From: JAAXKN01 sp050258815
Lineage (GTDB): Bacteria > Bacteroidota > Ignavibacteria > Ignavibacteriales > SURF-24
NCBI GenBank assembly: GCA_050258815.1
Contig: JBLMZM010000090.1
Span: 77,803 to 141,802 of the forward strand
Direction of reading: 5' to 3'
Length of the DNA: 64,000 bases
The notes beneath the pieces are model-generated. The model did no database searches and had not been told where the DNA came from. It saw nothing but the letters and a program-made list of their open reading frames with translations. Position 1 is the stretch's first letter. Every line of letters starts with the position of its first letter. Positions 42,484 through 51,066 of the stretch are shown here, piece by piece. A program made the translations under genes and the position numbers.

Positions 42484-43854
42484 ATGGACGTAAAGGAAAA
42501 TATCCTGGAACTGATAGGCAATACTCCGCTGATCAGGCTCCAGAGAATTAACAGGGGGCTCAGGCCCCAGATACTGGCAAAACTGGAATCTTTTAATCCC
42601 GGCGGCAGCGTTAAGGACCGTATTGGCGTGGCTATGGTTGAGGATGCCGAAAAAAGAGGTGCATTAAAGCCGGGAGGAACAATCATTGAAGCTACCAGCG
42701 GTAATACGGGAATTGGCCTTGCGCTTTCAGCCGCTGTTAAAGGGTATAAAGCAATATTTGTCTGTACCGATAAGGTAAGCTTTGAAAAAATAAATTATCT
42801 AAAGGCCTTTGGAGCAGAAGTAATTGTTGTTTCCAATGCAGTCAAACCCGATAGTCCTGAGTACTATGTAAATGTTGCAAAAAGAATTGCTAAGGAAACA
42901 TCCAATTCAATATTTATGTATCAGTATTCAAACCCATCCAATCCGGCTGTTCACTATCAAACTACGGGACCAGAAATCTGGAGGCAGACCGATGGAAAGA
43001 TTACACATTTTGTAACCAACATCGGAACCGGAGGAACCATCAGCGGAACCGGCAGGTATTTAAAGGAAAAAAATCCGGCCATTAAGGTAATTGCGGCAGA
43101 TCCGGTAGGGTCCATCTTTAAGGATTACAAGGAAAAAGGGTTCAAAGCCGAGGGTGAACCTTATCTTGTAGAGGGGATAGGTCAGGATTGTATTCCCGAA
43201 AATGTACACTTCCAGTATATTGATGAAATTATTACTGTTACCGACAAGCAGTCCTTTGCAGCTGCCAGAAAACTGACGCGCGAGGAGGGAATATTTTGCG
43301 GAGGCAGTACCGGAACGAACCTGCATGTAACATTGAAAATTGCACAGGATCTTGACCAGGATGCATTGATTGTATTTGTTGTAAGTGATACCGGAGAACG
43401 TTATCTTTCCAAATTCCACAGCGATGAGTGGCTGAAAGAAAAAAGATTGTTAGCCATGGAAGTTAAGACACTTGGCGATATATCCAAGGCGAAAAGAGCT
43501 GGGAATATAAAAAAGCTGATCAGTGTCGAGGCCACAGATAAAGTTAAAACTGCCATCAGCGTCCTCAATGAGAAAGGGCTTTCGCAGCTACCGGTCATGG
43601 ATAAGGGTCAGCCCGTAGGGAGTATCAAGGAACCCAAATTCATGGCTGCCGTTCTTGAGGACCCTTCATTACTTGAGGAAGAGGTGAGTAAAGTGATGGT
43701 GGAGGGCTTTCCTGTACTTGATGTAAGAACGGAATTACCTGATGTAAGAAAGTATCTTACCCGTACAACTGCCGTTCTTGTGGCAGAGTATGGAAGAATT
43801 ATTGATCTGATTACCAGATATGATTTGATAGAATATTCAGATGCTTTTCAGTAA
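42484..43854 (+). CDS. Cystathionine beta-synthase (PLP domain plus CBS pair)
   Basis: Condenses serine and homocysteine to cystathionine in reverse transsulfuration. The PLP fold has the lysine in NPGGSVKDRIG, the TSGNTGIGLALS loop and the phosphate loop GTGGTISGTGRYLK. A pair of CBS domains follows in the last 120 residues (SVEATDKVKTAISVLNEKGLSQLPV). The domain layout, 456 aa, fits CBS better than cysteine synthase, which lacks the CBS pair. Next gene is a gamma-family PLP enzyme, completing the pathway. Confidence 0.9.
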   Translation: MDVKENILELIGNTPLIRLQRINRGLRPQILAKLESFNPGGSVKDRIGVAMVEDAEKRGALKPGGTIIEATSGNTGIGLALSAAVKGYKAIFVCTDKVSFEKINYLKAFGAEVIVVSNAVKPDSPEYYVNVAKRIAKETSNSIFMYQYSNPSNPAVHYQTTGPEIWRQTDGKITHFVTNIGTGGTISGTGRYLKEKNPAIKVIAADPVGSIFKDYKEKGFKAEGEPYLVEGIGQDCIPENVHFQYIDEIITVTDKQSFAAARKLTREEGIFCGGSTGTNLHVTLKIAQDLDQDALIVFVVSDTGERYLSKFHSDEWLKEKRLLAMEVKTLGDISKAKRAGNIKKLISVEATDKVKTAISVLNEKGLSQLPVMDKGQPVGSIKEPKFMAAVLEDPSLLEEEVSKVMVEGFPVLDVRTELPDVRKYLTRTTAVLVAEYGRIIDLITRYDLIEYSDAFQ

Positions 43855-43858
43855 ATTT

Positions 43859-43881
43859 CCTTAACATTTATTTAAGGTTTT
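43859..43881 (+). terminator. AT-rich hairpin after the cystathionine beta-synthase gene
   Basis: CCTTAA/TTAAGG with a 7-nt loop, followed by TTTT. It starts 5 nt after the stop codon. Weak stem; it may only partly terminate. Confidence 0.35.
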
Positions 43882-43927
43882 AAATTCTGCAACACAATAT
43901 TGAAACAATAAGAATAAAGGAATAATT

Positions 43928-45064
43928 ATGGGATTTTCAACAGATGCTATCCATGCAGGGCAGATGCCCGATCCGACTACAGGAGCAGTTATAACTCCGA
44001 TTTATCAGACTTCTACATATGCCCAGGAAGAACTAGGTAAACACAAGGGGTATGAGTACGGAAGGACTCAGAATCTGACACGGGAAGCACTGGAAAAAAA
44101 CATTGCGGTGCTGGAAAAAGGAAAATATGGTATTGCTTTTGCTTCGGGACTAGCTGCTGAACACGCTTTGATGAGTCTTGTTAAGGCGGGAGATCACGTA
44201 ATTGCATCCAACAATGTATATGGCGGAACATACAGGTTATTTGAACTCGTAATGAAAGATTATGGAATAGAATATTCATGGGTAGATACAAGCGATGTTT
44301 CCAATATCGAGAAGGCAATCAAAAAAAATACCAAGCTTGTTTTTCTGGAGACTCCTACCAACCCGATGCTGGTATTGACTGATCTGCGGAAAGCAGCAGA
44401 GATCTGCCGAAATCACGCACTGATCAGCGTTGTGGATAATACATTTATGAGTCCGTATTTTCAAAATCCCCTGACGCTTGGCATTGACATTGTAATCCAC
44501 AGCTCGACCAAGTATATCAACGGGCACAGTGATGTAATAGGAGGTATTATAGTTACCAGCAGTGAGCCTGTACACAAAAGACTCAGGTACATTCAGAATG
44601 CTACGGGGGGAGTGCCTTCACCATTTGACTGCTGGCTCGTTCTGCGTTCGACTAAGACTCTGGCCGTAAGAATGGAGAGGCACAACAGCAATGCTATGGC
44701 AATTGCAGAATACTTCAGCAAGTCAGACCTGGTTAAGAAAGTAATATATCCCGGCCTGAAAGACCATCCGCAGCACGAACTTGCCAAAAATCAGATGCGG
44801 GGTTTCGGAGGCATGATTTCACTTGAGCTTGGAAAAGATGAGGTGGCTAAAAAATTACTGAAGAATGTCAGGATTTTTACTCTTGGTGAAAGCCTTGGGG
44901 GGGTGGAAAGTCTGATCTCCCATCCATCCTCTATGACCCATGCCTCGGTACCGGTAAAGGAAAAGGAAAAATTTGGATTGACTGAAAGCCTGATCAGACT
45001 TTCAGTAGGAATAGAAGATGTGGAAGATTTAATTGAGGATATTGAAAGGGGACTCAAAATGTAA
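43928..45064 (+). CDS. Cystathionine gamma-lyase / gamma-synthase family enzyme
   Basis: Fold-type I PLP enzyme of Cys/Met metabolism, 378 aa. It opens FSTDAIHAGQMPDPTTGAVITP, has YEYGRTQNLTREALE, ASGLAAEHAL, VVDNTFMSPYFQNP and the PLP lysine in HSSTKYINGHSDVIGG. Lying after cystathionine beta-synthase, it most likely cleaves cystathionine to cysteine. Lyase versus synthase cannot be settled from sequence by eye. AAAGGA lies 8 nt before the ATG. Confidence 0.9.
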   Translation: MGFSTDAIHAGQMPDPTTGAVITPIYQTSTYAQEELGKHKGYEYGRTQNLTREALEKNIAVLEKGKYGIAFASGLAAEHALMSLVKAGDHVIASNNVYGGTYRLFELVMKDYGIEYSWVDTSDVSNIEKAIKKNTKLVFLETPTNPMLVLTDLRKAAEICRNHALISVVDNTFMSPYFQNPLTLGIDIVIHSSTKYINGHSDVIGGIIVTSSEPVHKRLRYIQNATGGVPSPFDCWLVLRSTKTLAVRMERHNSNAMAIAEYFSKSDLVKKVIYPGLKDHPQHELAKNQMRGFGGMISLELGKDEVAKKLLKNVRIFTLGESLGGVESLISHPSSMTHASVPVKEKEKFGLTESLIRLSVGIEDVEDLIEDIERGLKM

Positions 45065-45078
45065 ACATTAAATAATGT
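45065..45078. repeat. Perfect 14-bp palindrome between two Cys/Met PLP genes
   Basis: ACATTA-AA-TAATGT, touching the stop codon of the upstream gene. A looser inverted repeat AACATTG...CAATGTT (outer limits about 45080 and 45121) lies just after it. Operator or weak terminator; role unknown. Confidence 0.35.
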
Positions 45079-45142
45079 GTAGAACATTGCATGGAAATGG
45101 ATTACATTTACGTACAATGTTATACCTATTAAGGAGGTTCAT

Positions 45143-46468
45143 ATGTCTTCGGATACTAACATCAACAGCACTAAGGCAGTTGATGACACAAAATATTCCA
45201 TGGATACCCACCTGATCTATGGAAAAAATATAAGCACAAAATGGGATTACTCACACCATGTGGTATCACCTATTTCATCTTCAACAACATTCAGACTGGA
45301 TTCGGTTGAAAGAGGGGCACAGGGTTTTATCAGCTTTGCGAATACTCCAAGCATGAGGGAAGATGAAACACCCATTTATATTTATGACCGGCTTGGCGAG
45401 CCCAACAAAGACATTCTGGAAGAGAATCTTGCTTACGTGGAAAAAGGAGAAATGGCCGTTACCTTTGCAACGGGAATGGGAGCAATTTCAGGGGTAATGG
45501 GAATTCTTGTAAAGAGCGGAGAAGAAATCATTGCACATACTACGCTATATGGCTGCACGATATCTCTTTTCAATAACTGGTATCCGCGGTATAATATAAA
45601 GGTAAACTATACGGACCTTACAGCTTCGGAAAACCTGATCCCTTTAGTAAAGAGCAACACGAGAGTAATTTATTTTGAAAGTCCGGCAAACCCAAACATG
45701 CATCTTATTGACATTGAGGCAATTGCGAAGATCGTGGCGGAAATAAACAAGGACAGAAGTGAGGAAGAGAGGATTAAGGTAGTTGTTGATAATACTTTTT
45801 CAACACCTTATTGCCAGAGGCCTATTGAGCATGGTGCTGATTTTGTTATACATTCATTGACCAAGGGCATCGGCGGTTTTGGGACAGATATGGGGGGCGT
45901 GGTAATTGGAAAGAAGATCTACAGGGATATGCTGCTGTTATACCGTAAGGATTTTGGGGGGGTATTAAATACAAAGAGTGCCTGGGCTATACTTACCTAT
46001 GGACTGCCATCGCTTGCCGTCAGGCAGAAGCAGCAGATCAGATCTGCGCAGAGGATAGCCGAGTACCTTAACAGTCATCCTAAAGTCGAGGTCGTTAATT
46101 ATCCGGGTCTGCCGAACTATAAATTCTACGAACTGGCTAAAAAGCAGATGGTTGATTTTAACGGTAACTTTGCTCCCGGCAGCCTGATCTACTTTGTACT
46201 TAAAGCCGATAGTCCGGAAGAAAGCAGGGAAAGGGGGCGGAAGTATATGAATTATGTAGCCGATCATGCATATACGATGACGCTGGCCGTAAGCCTGGGC
46301 CATACCAGGACGTTAATTGAGCATCCGGCCTCAATGACCCATTCCGTTGTCCCGGCAGAGAAGCTCTTTGAAAAGGGAATTGACCCGGGTGGTATAAGGC
46401 TGGCAATAGGATTAGAGAATGTTGATGACCTGCTGCTGGACCTTGAAGAGAGTCTCAAAACAGTATGA
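45143..46468 (+). CDS. Second Cys/Met-metabolism PLP enzyme (gamma-lyase-like)
   Basis: 441 aa, same fold as the preceding gene but longer and divergent. It has a 40-residue N-terminal extension before the SPISSSTTFRLDSVERG region, YIYDRLGEPNKDILEE in place of the YxRxxNPT motif, ATGMGAISGVMGI, VVDNTFSTPYCQRP and the PLP lysine in HSLTKGIGGFGTDMGG. Candidates are methionine gamma-lyase or an O-acyl-homoserine-using enzyme; not decidable here. AAGGAGG precedes the ATG; a bidirectional terminator follows. Confidence 0.85.
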   Translation: MSSDTNINSTKAVDDTKYSMDTHLIYGKNISTKWDYSHHVVSPISSSTTFRLDSVERGAQGFISFANTPSMREDETPIYIYDRLGEPNKDILEENLAYVEKGEMAVTFATGMGAISGVMGILVKSGEEIIAHTTLYGCTISLFNNWYPRYNIKVNYTDLTASENLIPLVKSNTRVIYFESPANPNMHLIDIEAIAKIVAEINKDRSEEERIKVVVDNTFSTPYCQRPIEHGADFVIHSLTKGIGGFGTDMGGVVIGKKIYRDMLLLYRKDFGGVLNTKSAWAILTYGLPSLAVRQKQQIRSAQRIAEYLNSHPKVEVVNYPGLPNYKFYELAKKQMVDFNGNFAPGSLIYFVLKADSPEESRERGRKYMNYVADHAYTMTLAVSLGHTRTLIEHPASMTHSVVPAEKLFEKGIDPGGIRLAIGLENVDDLLLDLEESLKTV

Positions 46469-46489
46469 TTTCCTGGAATTTTACTTATA

Positions 46490-46518
46490 AAAAAGAGCGG
46501 CCTTAAACCGCTCTTTTT
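46490..46518. terminator. Bidirectional terminator between convergent units
   Basis: An 11-bp stem (AAAAAGAGCGG with CCGCTCTTTTT) and a 7-nt loop. T-runs occur on both strands, so it can serve both the PLP enzyme gene (plus) and the chemotaxis gene (minus). It begins 22 nt after the PLP gene stop. Confidence 0.9.
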
Positions 46519-46569
46519 ATTTAATTGCTACCCGACTCCTGTCATCTGCATGATTTCCTTTGAATCCAA

Positions 46570-48660
46570 TTATTCTCTGATAAGTTTCCCGTTATTCTGG
46601 ACTGAAAAATGTGCTCTGCTGCTGTCGGGGGTATTATTACTGCTGCCCGCTATTTTGAACCTGTTGGTAAGTTCCTGCAGGTTTACTGTCAATCTGCTGA
46701 GGTCCTCCGAAGCACGGGCTATCTGTTGTACTCCGGCAGCAGACTGCTGGGTGACGCTGCTGATGCTTTCAATATTTTTACTTATCTGTTCAGCTGCGCT
46801 CGACTGCTGTTCACTTGCAGCTGCTACCTGGTTGACAATGTCAACAACCTTATTTGTACTTTCAATTATCTCTATCAGGGTCTTTCCTGATCTTTGGGCA
46901 AGCTCCTTACCCTTTTCAGCTTCATTTGTCCCCTGGTGTATTGAATTGACTGCACCGATGGTGTCTTTCTGTATTTTCTGTATCATTGCTTCTATTTCTT
47001 TTGTAGCCTTTGTAGTGCGTTCGGCAAGTTTCCTGACTTCATCTGCAACGACCGCAAAACCACGGCCCTGTTCCCCGGCACGCGCAGCCTCTATTGCAGC
47101 GTTAAGAGCCAGAAGATTTGTCTGGTCAGCAATATCATCAATTACCTGCACAATTTCGCCAATCTGATCGCTGCTCTTGCCCAGTTCCTCCACTGTCAGG
47201 GCTGCCTTTGAAACTACCTCAGCAATTCTGTTCATTCCTTCAACTGTCTGGGATACAGCAACCCCGCCGTCTTTTGCCATTTCACCAGCCTTTTTGGAAG
47301 CTTCAGCCGCAAGGACCGTATTCTTTGAAGTCTCATAAATAGTTTTTGACATCTCTTCTATAGCACCTGCTATTTCTGTAGTCTGATGGCTTTGTTCCTG
47401 CGCTCCTGCCGCCATCTCCTCTGAACTGGAAGATATCTGATTGCTTGCGCTTGCTGTAGCGTGCACAGCCTGAGTTACCTCAAAGAGTGCATTTGCAAGC
47501 GACTCCGAGACAGTGTTAATATTATTCTTAAACGACAGGAATTCACCCTTGTACTCCTTTTGCATTCTGATAGTAAGATCACCCTTTGCCATTTCATGCA
47601 GCACTTCACTTGCTTCATTAAGTGGCTGTACTACCGCATCAAGCGTATTGTTCAAGCCTTCTACGAGTTCTTTGTACCCGCCCTCAAACTTTTGTGCATT
47701 TCCTTTTTTGTTGAGCTTACCCTCAATCGTTGCCTGTACCAGCTCATGGGTTTCAGCAATTACTTCACGAATTGTACTGACACCTTTCTCAACGGAAGCA
47801 ACAGTTAACTGAGTCATCGTAATGATTTCGTTTACATTTTTTGCCAGGACACCTATTTCGTCTTTTGAGTTGAGTACCAGGAGGGGGGTCCCAGTTTCGA
47901 TCCTGATATCCAGTTTTCCTCTTGCCATCATTTCAGCCCCGGTCTTCAGGTTACTTATGCATACGTTTCGCAGGTTAAGGATACTTCCCGATATCTGTTT
48001 AATTCCCCTGGAAATAACATTGGACACAAAAAATGCCAGAGCGATTGAAACCACTATTCCCATGAGCAGAAGGATGACCATTGTTATAATCGCATTTTGA
48101 GAAAGTGATGAATTATCCAGGTAAGTTAACTTTGCATTGTTATTTTTTAGCTTTAAAATGTTATCCAGCTCTTCCTGGGCTGTCATTGCTGTCTGGAACA
48201 TTTCTTTCGAGCGGAGGAGTGCAATAGCCTCATCCGTTTTATTATTATTCGTGATCAGGATCAGTTTATCCACTCCGGCAATATACAATTTATATTTGTC
48301 AATAAAATCGTTGTAGGAATTTCTGAGGTTATCATAAAGTATTGTTGTTTCGAATTCAGACCCTGACTTTTCAATTGCCAGTTTGTATTCTGCAATTCTC
48401 TGTATATACTCGTTCCTTTCAACCTGGTCCTTTGCCAGTATGATATCTCTGGTATTTACTCGTATACGCTGAAAATAGTTTATTATTTCGGCAATATTTT
48501 TCTGTGGAGCTGTCATGTTGAAATACATGATCTCCTCTTGTTTCTCAATTGTTCTGATGTTGCTTATGCCAATGTATCCCAGGGAGATACTAATCACTAT
48601 AACCGCAGAAAAACAAATCAATAGTTTGGATTTGATTGATAGATCATTGAACCAGTTCAT
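46570..48660 (-). CDS. Methyl-accepting chemotaxis protein with four-helix sensor
   Basis: Transmembrane chemoreceptor, 696 aa. TM1 is at about residues 12-32, followed by a periplasmic four-helix-bundle-type sensor (33-190), TM2 (190-213), and two HAMP-like segments in tandem (about 215-285 and 320-395). The long coiled-coil signalling domain has the hairpin tip DQTNLLALNAAIEAARAGE and GRGFAVVADEVRKLAERT. No C-terminal CheR-tethering pentapeptide is seen. It lies 17 nt downstream of the REC-kinase gene and is probably cotranscribed with it. Ligand unknown. Confidence 0.92.
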   Translation of the reverse strand: MNWFNDLSIKSKLLICFSAVIVISISLGYIGISNIRTIEKQEEIMYFNMTAPQKNIAEIINYFQRIRVNTRDIILAKDQVERNEYIQRIAEYKLAIEKSGSEFETTILYDNLRNSYNDFIDKYKLYIAGVDKLILITNNNKTDEAIALLRSKEMFQTAMTAQEELDNILKLKNNNAKLTYLDNSSLSQNAIITMVILLLMGIVVSIALAFFVSNVISRGIKQISGSILNLRNVCISNLKTGAEMMARGKLDIRIETGTPLLVLNSKDEIGVLAKNVNEIITMTQLTVASVEKGVSTIREVIAETHELVQATIEGKLNKKGNAQKFEGGYKELVEGLNNTLDAVVQPLNEASEVLHEMAKGDLTIRMQKEYKGEFLSFKNNINTVSESLANALFEVTQAVHATASASNQISSSSEEMAAGAQEQSHQTTEIAGAIEEMSKTIYETSKNTVLAAEASKKAGEMAKDGGVAVSQTVEGMNRIAEVVSKAALTVEELGKSSDQIGEIVQVIDDIADQTNLLALNAAIEAARAGEQGRGFAVVADEVRKLAERTTKATKEIEAMIQKIQKDTIGAVNSIHQGTNEAEKGKELAQRSGKTLIEIIESTNKVVDIVNQVAAASEQQSSAAEQISKNIESISSVTQQSAAGVQQIARASEDLSRLTVNLQELTNRFKIAGSSNNTPDSSRAHFSVQNNGKLIRE

Positions 48661-48677
48661 TATAGTACCCTTTCTGA

Positions 48678-49775
48678 TTATTCTAATAAACCTTCATTAA
48701 AAAGAGGCAATGATAGCCTTATTAAAGTATATTCCTTCAAACGGCTTTCAATAGAAAGACTGCCCCCTGCCAGTTCTACAATTTTCCGGGCAATTGTAAG
48801 GCCCACACCGGTCCCGGGCTGATGGAACTTGTGCCGATCGAATTGTTTTAATACACCAATCTCTTTTATCTGCTCGCCGGTCATTCCAATGCCATAGTCT
48901 TTTATTTCAATAGTATAAAAATCGTTAGTGGAGAAGGAAGAAATTTCAACTGGTGTACCTTTTTCAGAAAACTTGAACGCATTTTCAACCAGTTCCTCAA
49001 GTAGTTTCCGGAAAAATGTTTCAGGAATTTTTATGACTGCATCAGATAGATTTAATTTCAGGTCGTTATTCCTGCCAAATCTATCTGCAACAAGCATTGC
49101 ATATACTGAGGTTGCCTTACCTGCAGAATTCATGAATGAATTCTTGGTATTTGTAAGCTGCTGTTTATCATTATTTATAAGTTCCAGCTCGCTGTAAAAA
49201 AGAAACTTCTCAATCACATTAAAAAGCCTGTTCCCCGCGAAATTTATTTTGTTAACCATATCAATAATTTCGTCTTTATCCATATCAGCTGAATTATTCC
49301 TGATGAGGTCAGAGAATCCCATAATTGAAACCAGAGGGGTTCTAAGTTCATGAGGAAGGGATCTGGCAATACTGTTATACAATTCGTCAAATTTTCGATC
49401 CAGGTTATTCCTTTTGGCGAGCCTTGCATTTATAGTATCGAGAAGGTCGTTAATTTTATACGGCTTTGTTATGTAGTCATCAGCCCCTATCTTCATCCCA
49501 TGCCGGATATCTGACATTCCGGATCTTGCAGAGAAAAAAATAAATGGAATTGAGCAGGTCAAAATATCCTTTTGGAGCTCCTGCAATACGCTGTAGCCAT
49601 CCATTACAGGCATCAGAATATCTGATAAAATAAGATCCGGTAAATATTTTCTGGCTAATTCGAGTCCTTCATATCCGTTAATTGCTTCCAGAACTTCATA
49701 TCCCTCTTCTTTCAAAAGTTCAAGCGTATTGCAGCGAACCGCTTCATCATCTTCTATTATCAGTATTTTTTTCAT
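48678..49775 (-). CDS. Response-regulator/histidine-kinase hybrid (REC-HisKA-HATPase)
   Basis: 365 aa from ATG 49775; the open frame reaches 49850 but the extra 25 residues run through the promoter. The N-terminal receiver (1-120) has MKKILIIEDDEA and phospho-Asp in LILSDILMPVMDGY. The kinase core follows, with His in LPHELRTPLVSIMGF, N-box ELVENAFKFS, G1 DYGIGMTG and G2 GTGVGLTIA. The REC-first order and lack of membrane segments mark a cytosolic relay kinase. It lies between the LytTR regulator and the chemoreceptor. Confidence 0.92.
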   Translation of the reverse strand: MKKILIIEDDEAVRCNTLELLKEEGYEVLEAINGYEGLELARKYLPDLILSDILMPVMDGYSVLQELQKDILTCSIPFIFFSARSGMSDIRHGMKIGADDYITKPYKINDLLDTINARLAKRNNLDRKFDELYNSIARSLPHELRTPLVSIMGFSDLIRNNSADMDKDEIIDMVNKINFAGNRLFNVIEKFLFYSELELINNDKQQLTNTKNSFMNSAGKATSVYAMLVADRFGRNNDLKLNLSDAVIKIPETFFRKLLEELVENAFKFSEKGTPVEISSFSTNDFYTIEIKDYGIGMTGEQIKEIGVLKQFDRHKFHQPGTGVGLTIARKIVELAGGSLSIESRLKEYTLIRLSLPLFNEGLLE

Positions 49776-49816
49776 AATTACTGCCTGTTCTATTATGAGA
49801 ATTATTATTTCAGATG

Positions 49817-49824
49817 CAAAGATA
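49817..49824 (-). promoter_or_regulatory. -7 box upstream of the kinase-chemoreceptor unit
   Basis: TATCTTTG on the minus strand, a perfect TAnnTTTG, 41 nt before the kinase ATG. No TTG at the -33 position, as expected for an activator-dependent promoter. Confidence 0.5.
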
Positions 49825-49857
49825 TGATTAGCACGGGCTTTACGGCTCATTAAAGCA

Positions 49858-49886
49858 ATAAACGGTAGTAAATAAAAATAAGCGGT
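49858..49886 (-). promoter_or_regulatory. Two direct repeats resembling LytTR boxes
   Basis: On the minus strand ACCGTTTAT (49858-49866) fits the published LytTR half-site pattern [TA][AC][CA]GTTN[AG][TG] fully, and ACCGCTTAT (49878-49886) fits with one mismatch. They share the flanking TACT and repeat every 20 bp, two helical turns. They lie about 48-76 nt upstream of the start expected from the -7 box at 49817-49824, and the adjacent upstream gene encodes a LytTR regulator. Confidence 0.5.
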
Positions 49887-49990
49887 AGTATTAGCAAATA
49901 AGTGACATGAATTAGTCTTTAGGAATTGTAGTGTGAAAAGAAGTCACAGATAATTTAAGGGAGGATATGCTCCCCGGAAGTGCAGCGGAT

Positions 49991-50764
49991 TTAAGTATAA
50001 TGCAGTTTTGCTTTCAGGGACATGGCATATCTTCTGCTGATAGAGAAGGACTCTTTTATGTTCTGCAGGTATACAACATAGGCGTTGTTAAACCACTTTT
50101 CCACTTTCTGGACGTAATTAAGGTTAATAATAGTGGATCGGTGTATTCTGATAAAGGATTTATCAGGAAGGATCTCTTCCCATTCTTTCAGGAGTTTACG
50201 TACAAGGAATTTATCACCCTTATTAGTATAAACATAGCTATATTCAGCTTCTGAGGAGATGCATTCAATACTATTAATCTTTAAAAACAGCGGCTGGTTC
50301 TTGACCAGAATAAATATATGTGCATCTTCATCTAGTTTCTCCCTGCCTGAATCGGCATTTACGGGTGGGGTTTCGGGCCTCTGATTCTCCAGCAGGGCTT
50401 TTTTTCTGAGCCGTATGTCAATGGCATTTAATAACTCATCCAGCTTGAAGGGCTTAGTAAGGTAATCATCTGCTCCGAGGTTCATTCCCTGGCGCACGTC
50501 AGTTCTTTCGACCTTGGCAGAAAGGAAGATAAAGGGTATAACAGCAGTTGCCTTTTCCTTTGCTAAACAGCTTATTACGTCAAATCCGGAAATTCCAGGC
50601 ATCAGTATATCACATATTATCAGGTCGGGCACAATATTCCTGGCAAGTACTATACCATCTTCACCGTTTGAGGAGGTATATACTTCAAACCCTTCAGCTT
50701 CAAGAAAGTCCTTGATCAGCTGAATGATATTTATGTCATCTTCAATAACGAGTATTTTACTCAT
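49991..50764 (-). CDS. Response regulator, REC-LytTR
   Basis: 257 aa. The receiver domain (1-120) begins MSKILVIEDDINII and has phospho-Asp in LIICDILMPGISGF and the switch Lys in DDYLTKPFK. A linker of about 30 residues follows, then a LytTR DNA-binding domain (about 150-250) with the signature FIRIHRSTIINLNYV. The divergent gap on its 5' side shows no clear promoter. It probably controls the kinase-chemoreceptor unit downstream through the LytTR-like boxes, and may be phosphorylated by that kinase. Confidence 0.94.
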   Translation of the reverse strand: MSKILVIEDDINIIQLIKDFLEAEGFEVYTSSNGEDGIVLARNIVPDLIICDILMPGISGFDVISCLAKEKATAVIPFIFLSAKVERTDVRQGMNLGADDYLTKPFKLDELLNAIDIRLRKKALLENQRPETPPVNADSGREKLDEDAHIFILVKNQPLFLKINSIECISSEAEYSYVYTNKGDKFLVRKLLKEWEEILPDKSFIRIHRSTIINLNYVQKVEKWFNNAYVVYLQNIKESFSISRRYAMSLKAKLHYT

Positions 50765-51066
50765 TTTAATCCGGATATCTCAATATCTGTTTAACTTTTC
50801 ATTCTTGTGCATCAATATATGCAAAATCGCAATCATCTTTCAGGAAATTTAGCTAATCCGGTAAACTGTTCTGGATGTCCGATTTCAATTTAAAAGATAA
50901 AGGATTTTTACTTTTATATTCGACCATTATTTGATAGTTTTAAAGCGGTTTTTTAATATTTTTTTCACTTTTATTCCCTGAAATCCGGTCAGTTCAGGAG
51001 CAGGGGATACTTTAACGAAGGTTTATGTCCTATAACAGGGACTAGCCTTCTGAATGAAATCGCAAA
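50765..51066. other. Divergent intergenic region between lytTR regulator and pgeF
   Basis: 302 bp, AT-rich. The only structure seen is a compound hairpin just before pgeF: outer stem 51017-51021 with 51046-51050 and inner stem 51027-51031 with 51038-51042. Several one-mismatch TAnnTTTG-like boxes occur on the plus strand but none has a well-placed TTG. No small gene was found. Confidence 0.5.

Noticed and set aside
46550..47167. 205-codon plus-strand frame across the chemoreceptor gene
   Set aside because: It is antisense to the strongly conserved MCP signalling domain; its hydrophobic, Cys/Ser/Leu-rich translation is the typical mirror of coiled-coil codons.
49776..49850. 25-residue N-terminal extension of the REC-kinase
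   Set aside because: It runs over the -7 box at 49817-49824, and the receiver domain starts at ATG 49775 in the usual way.
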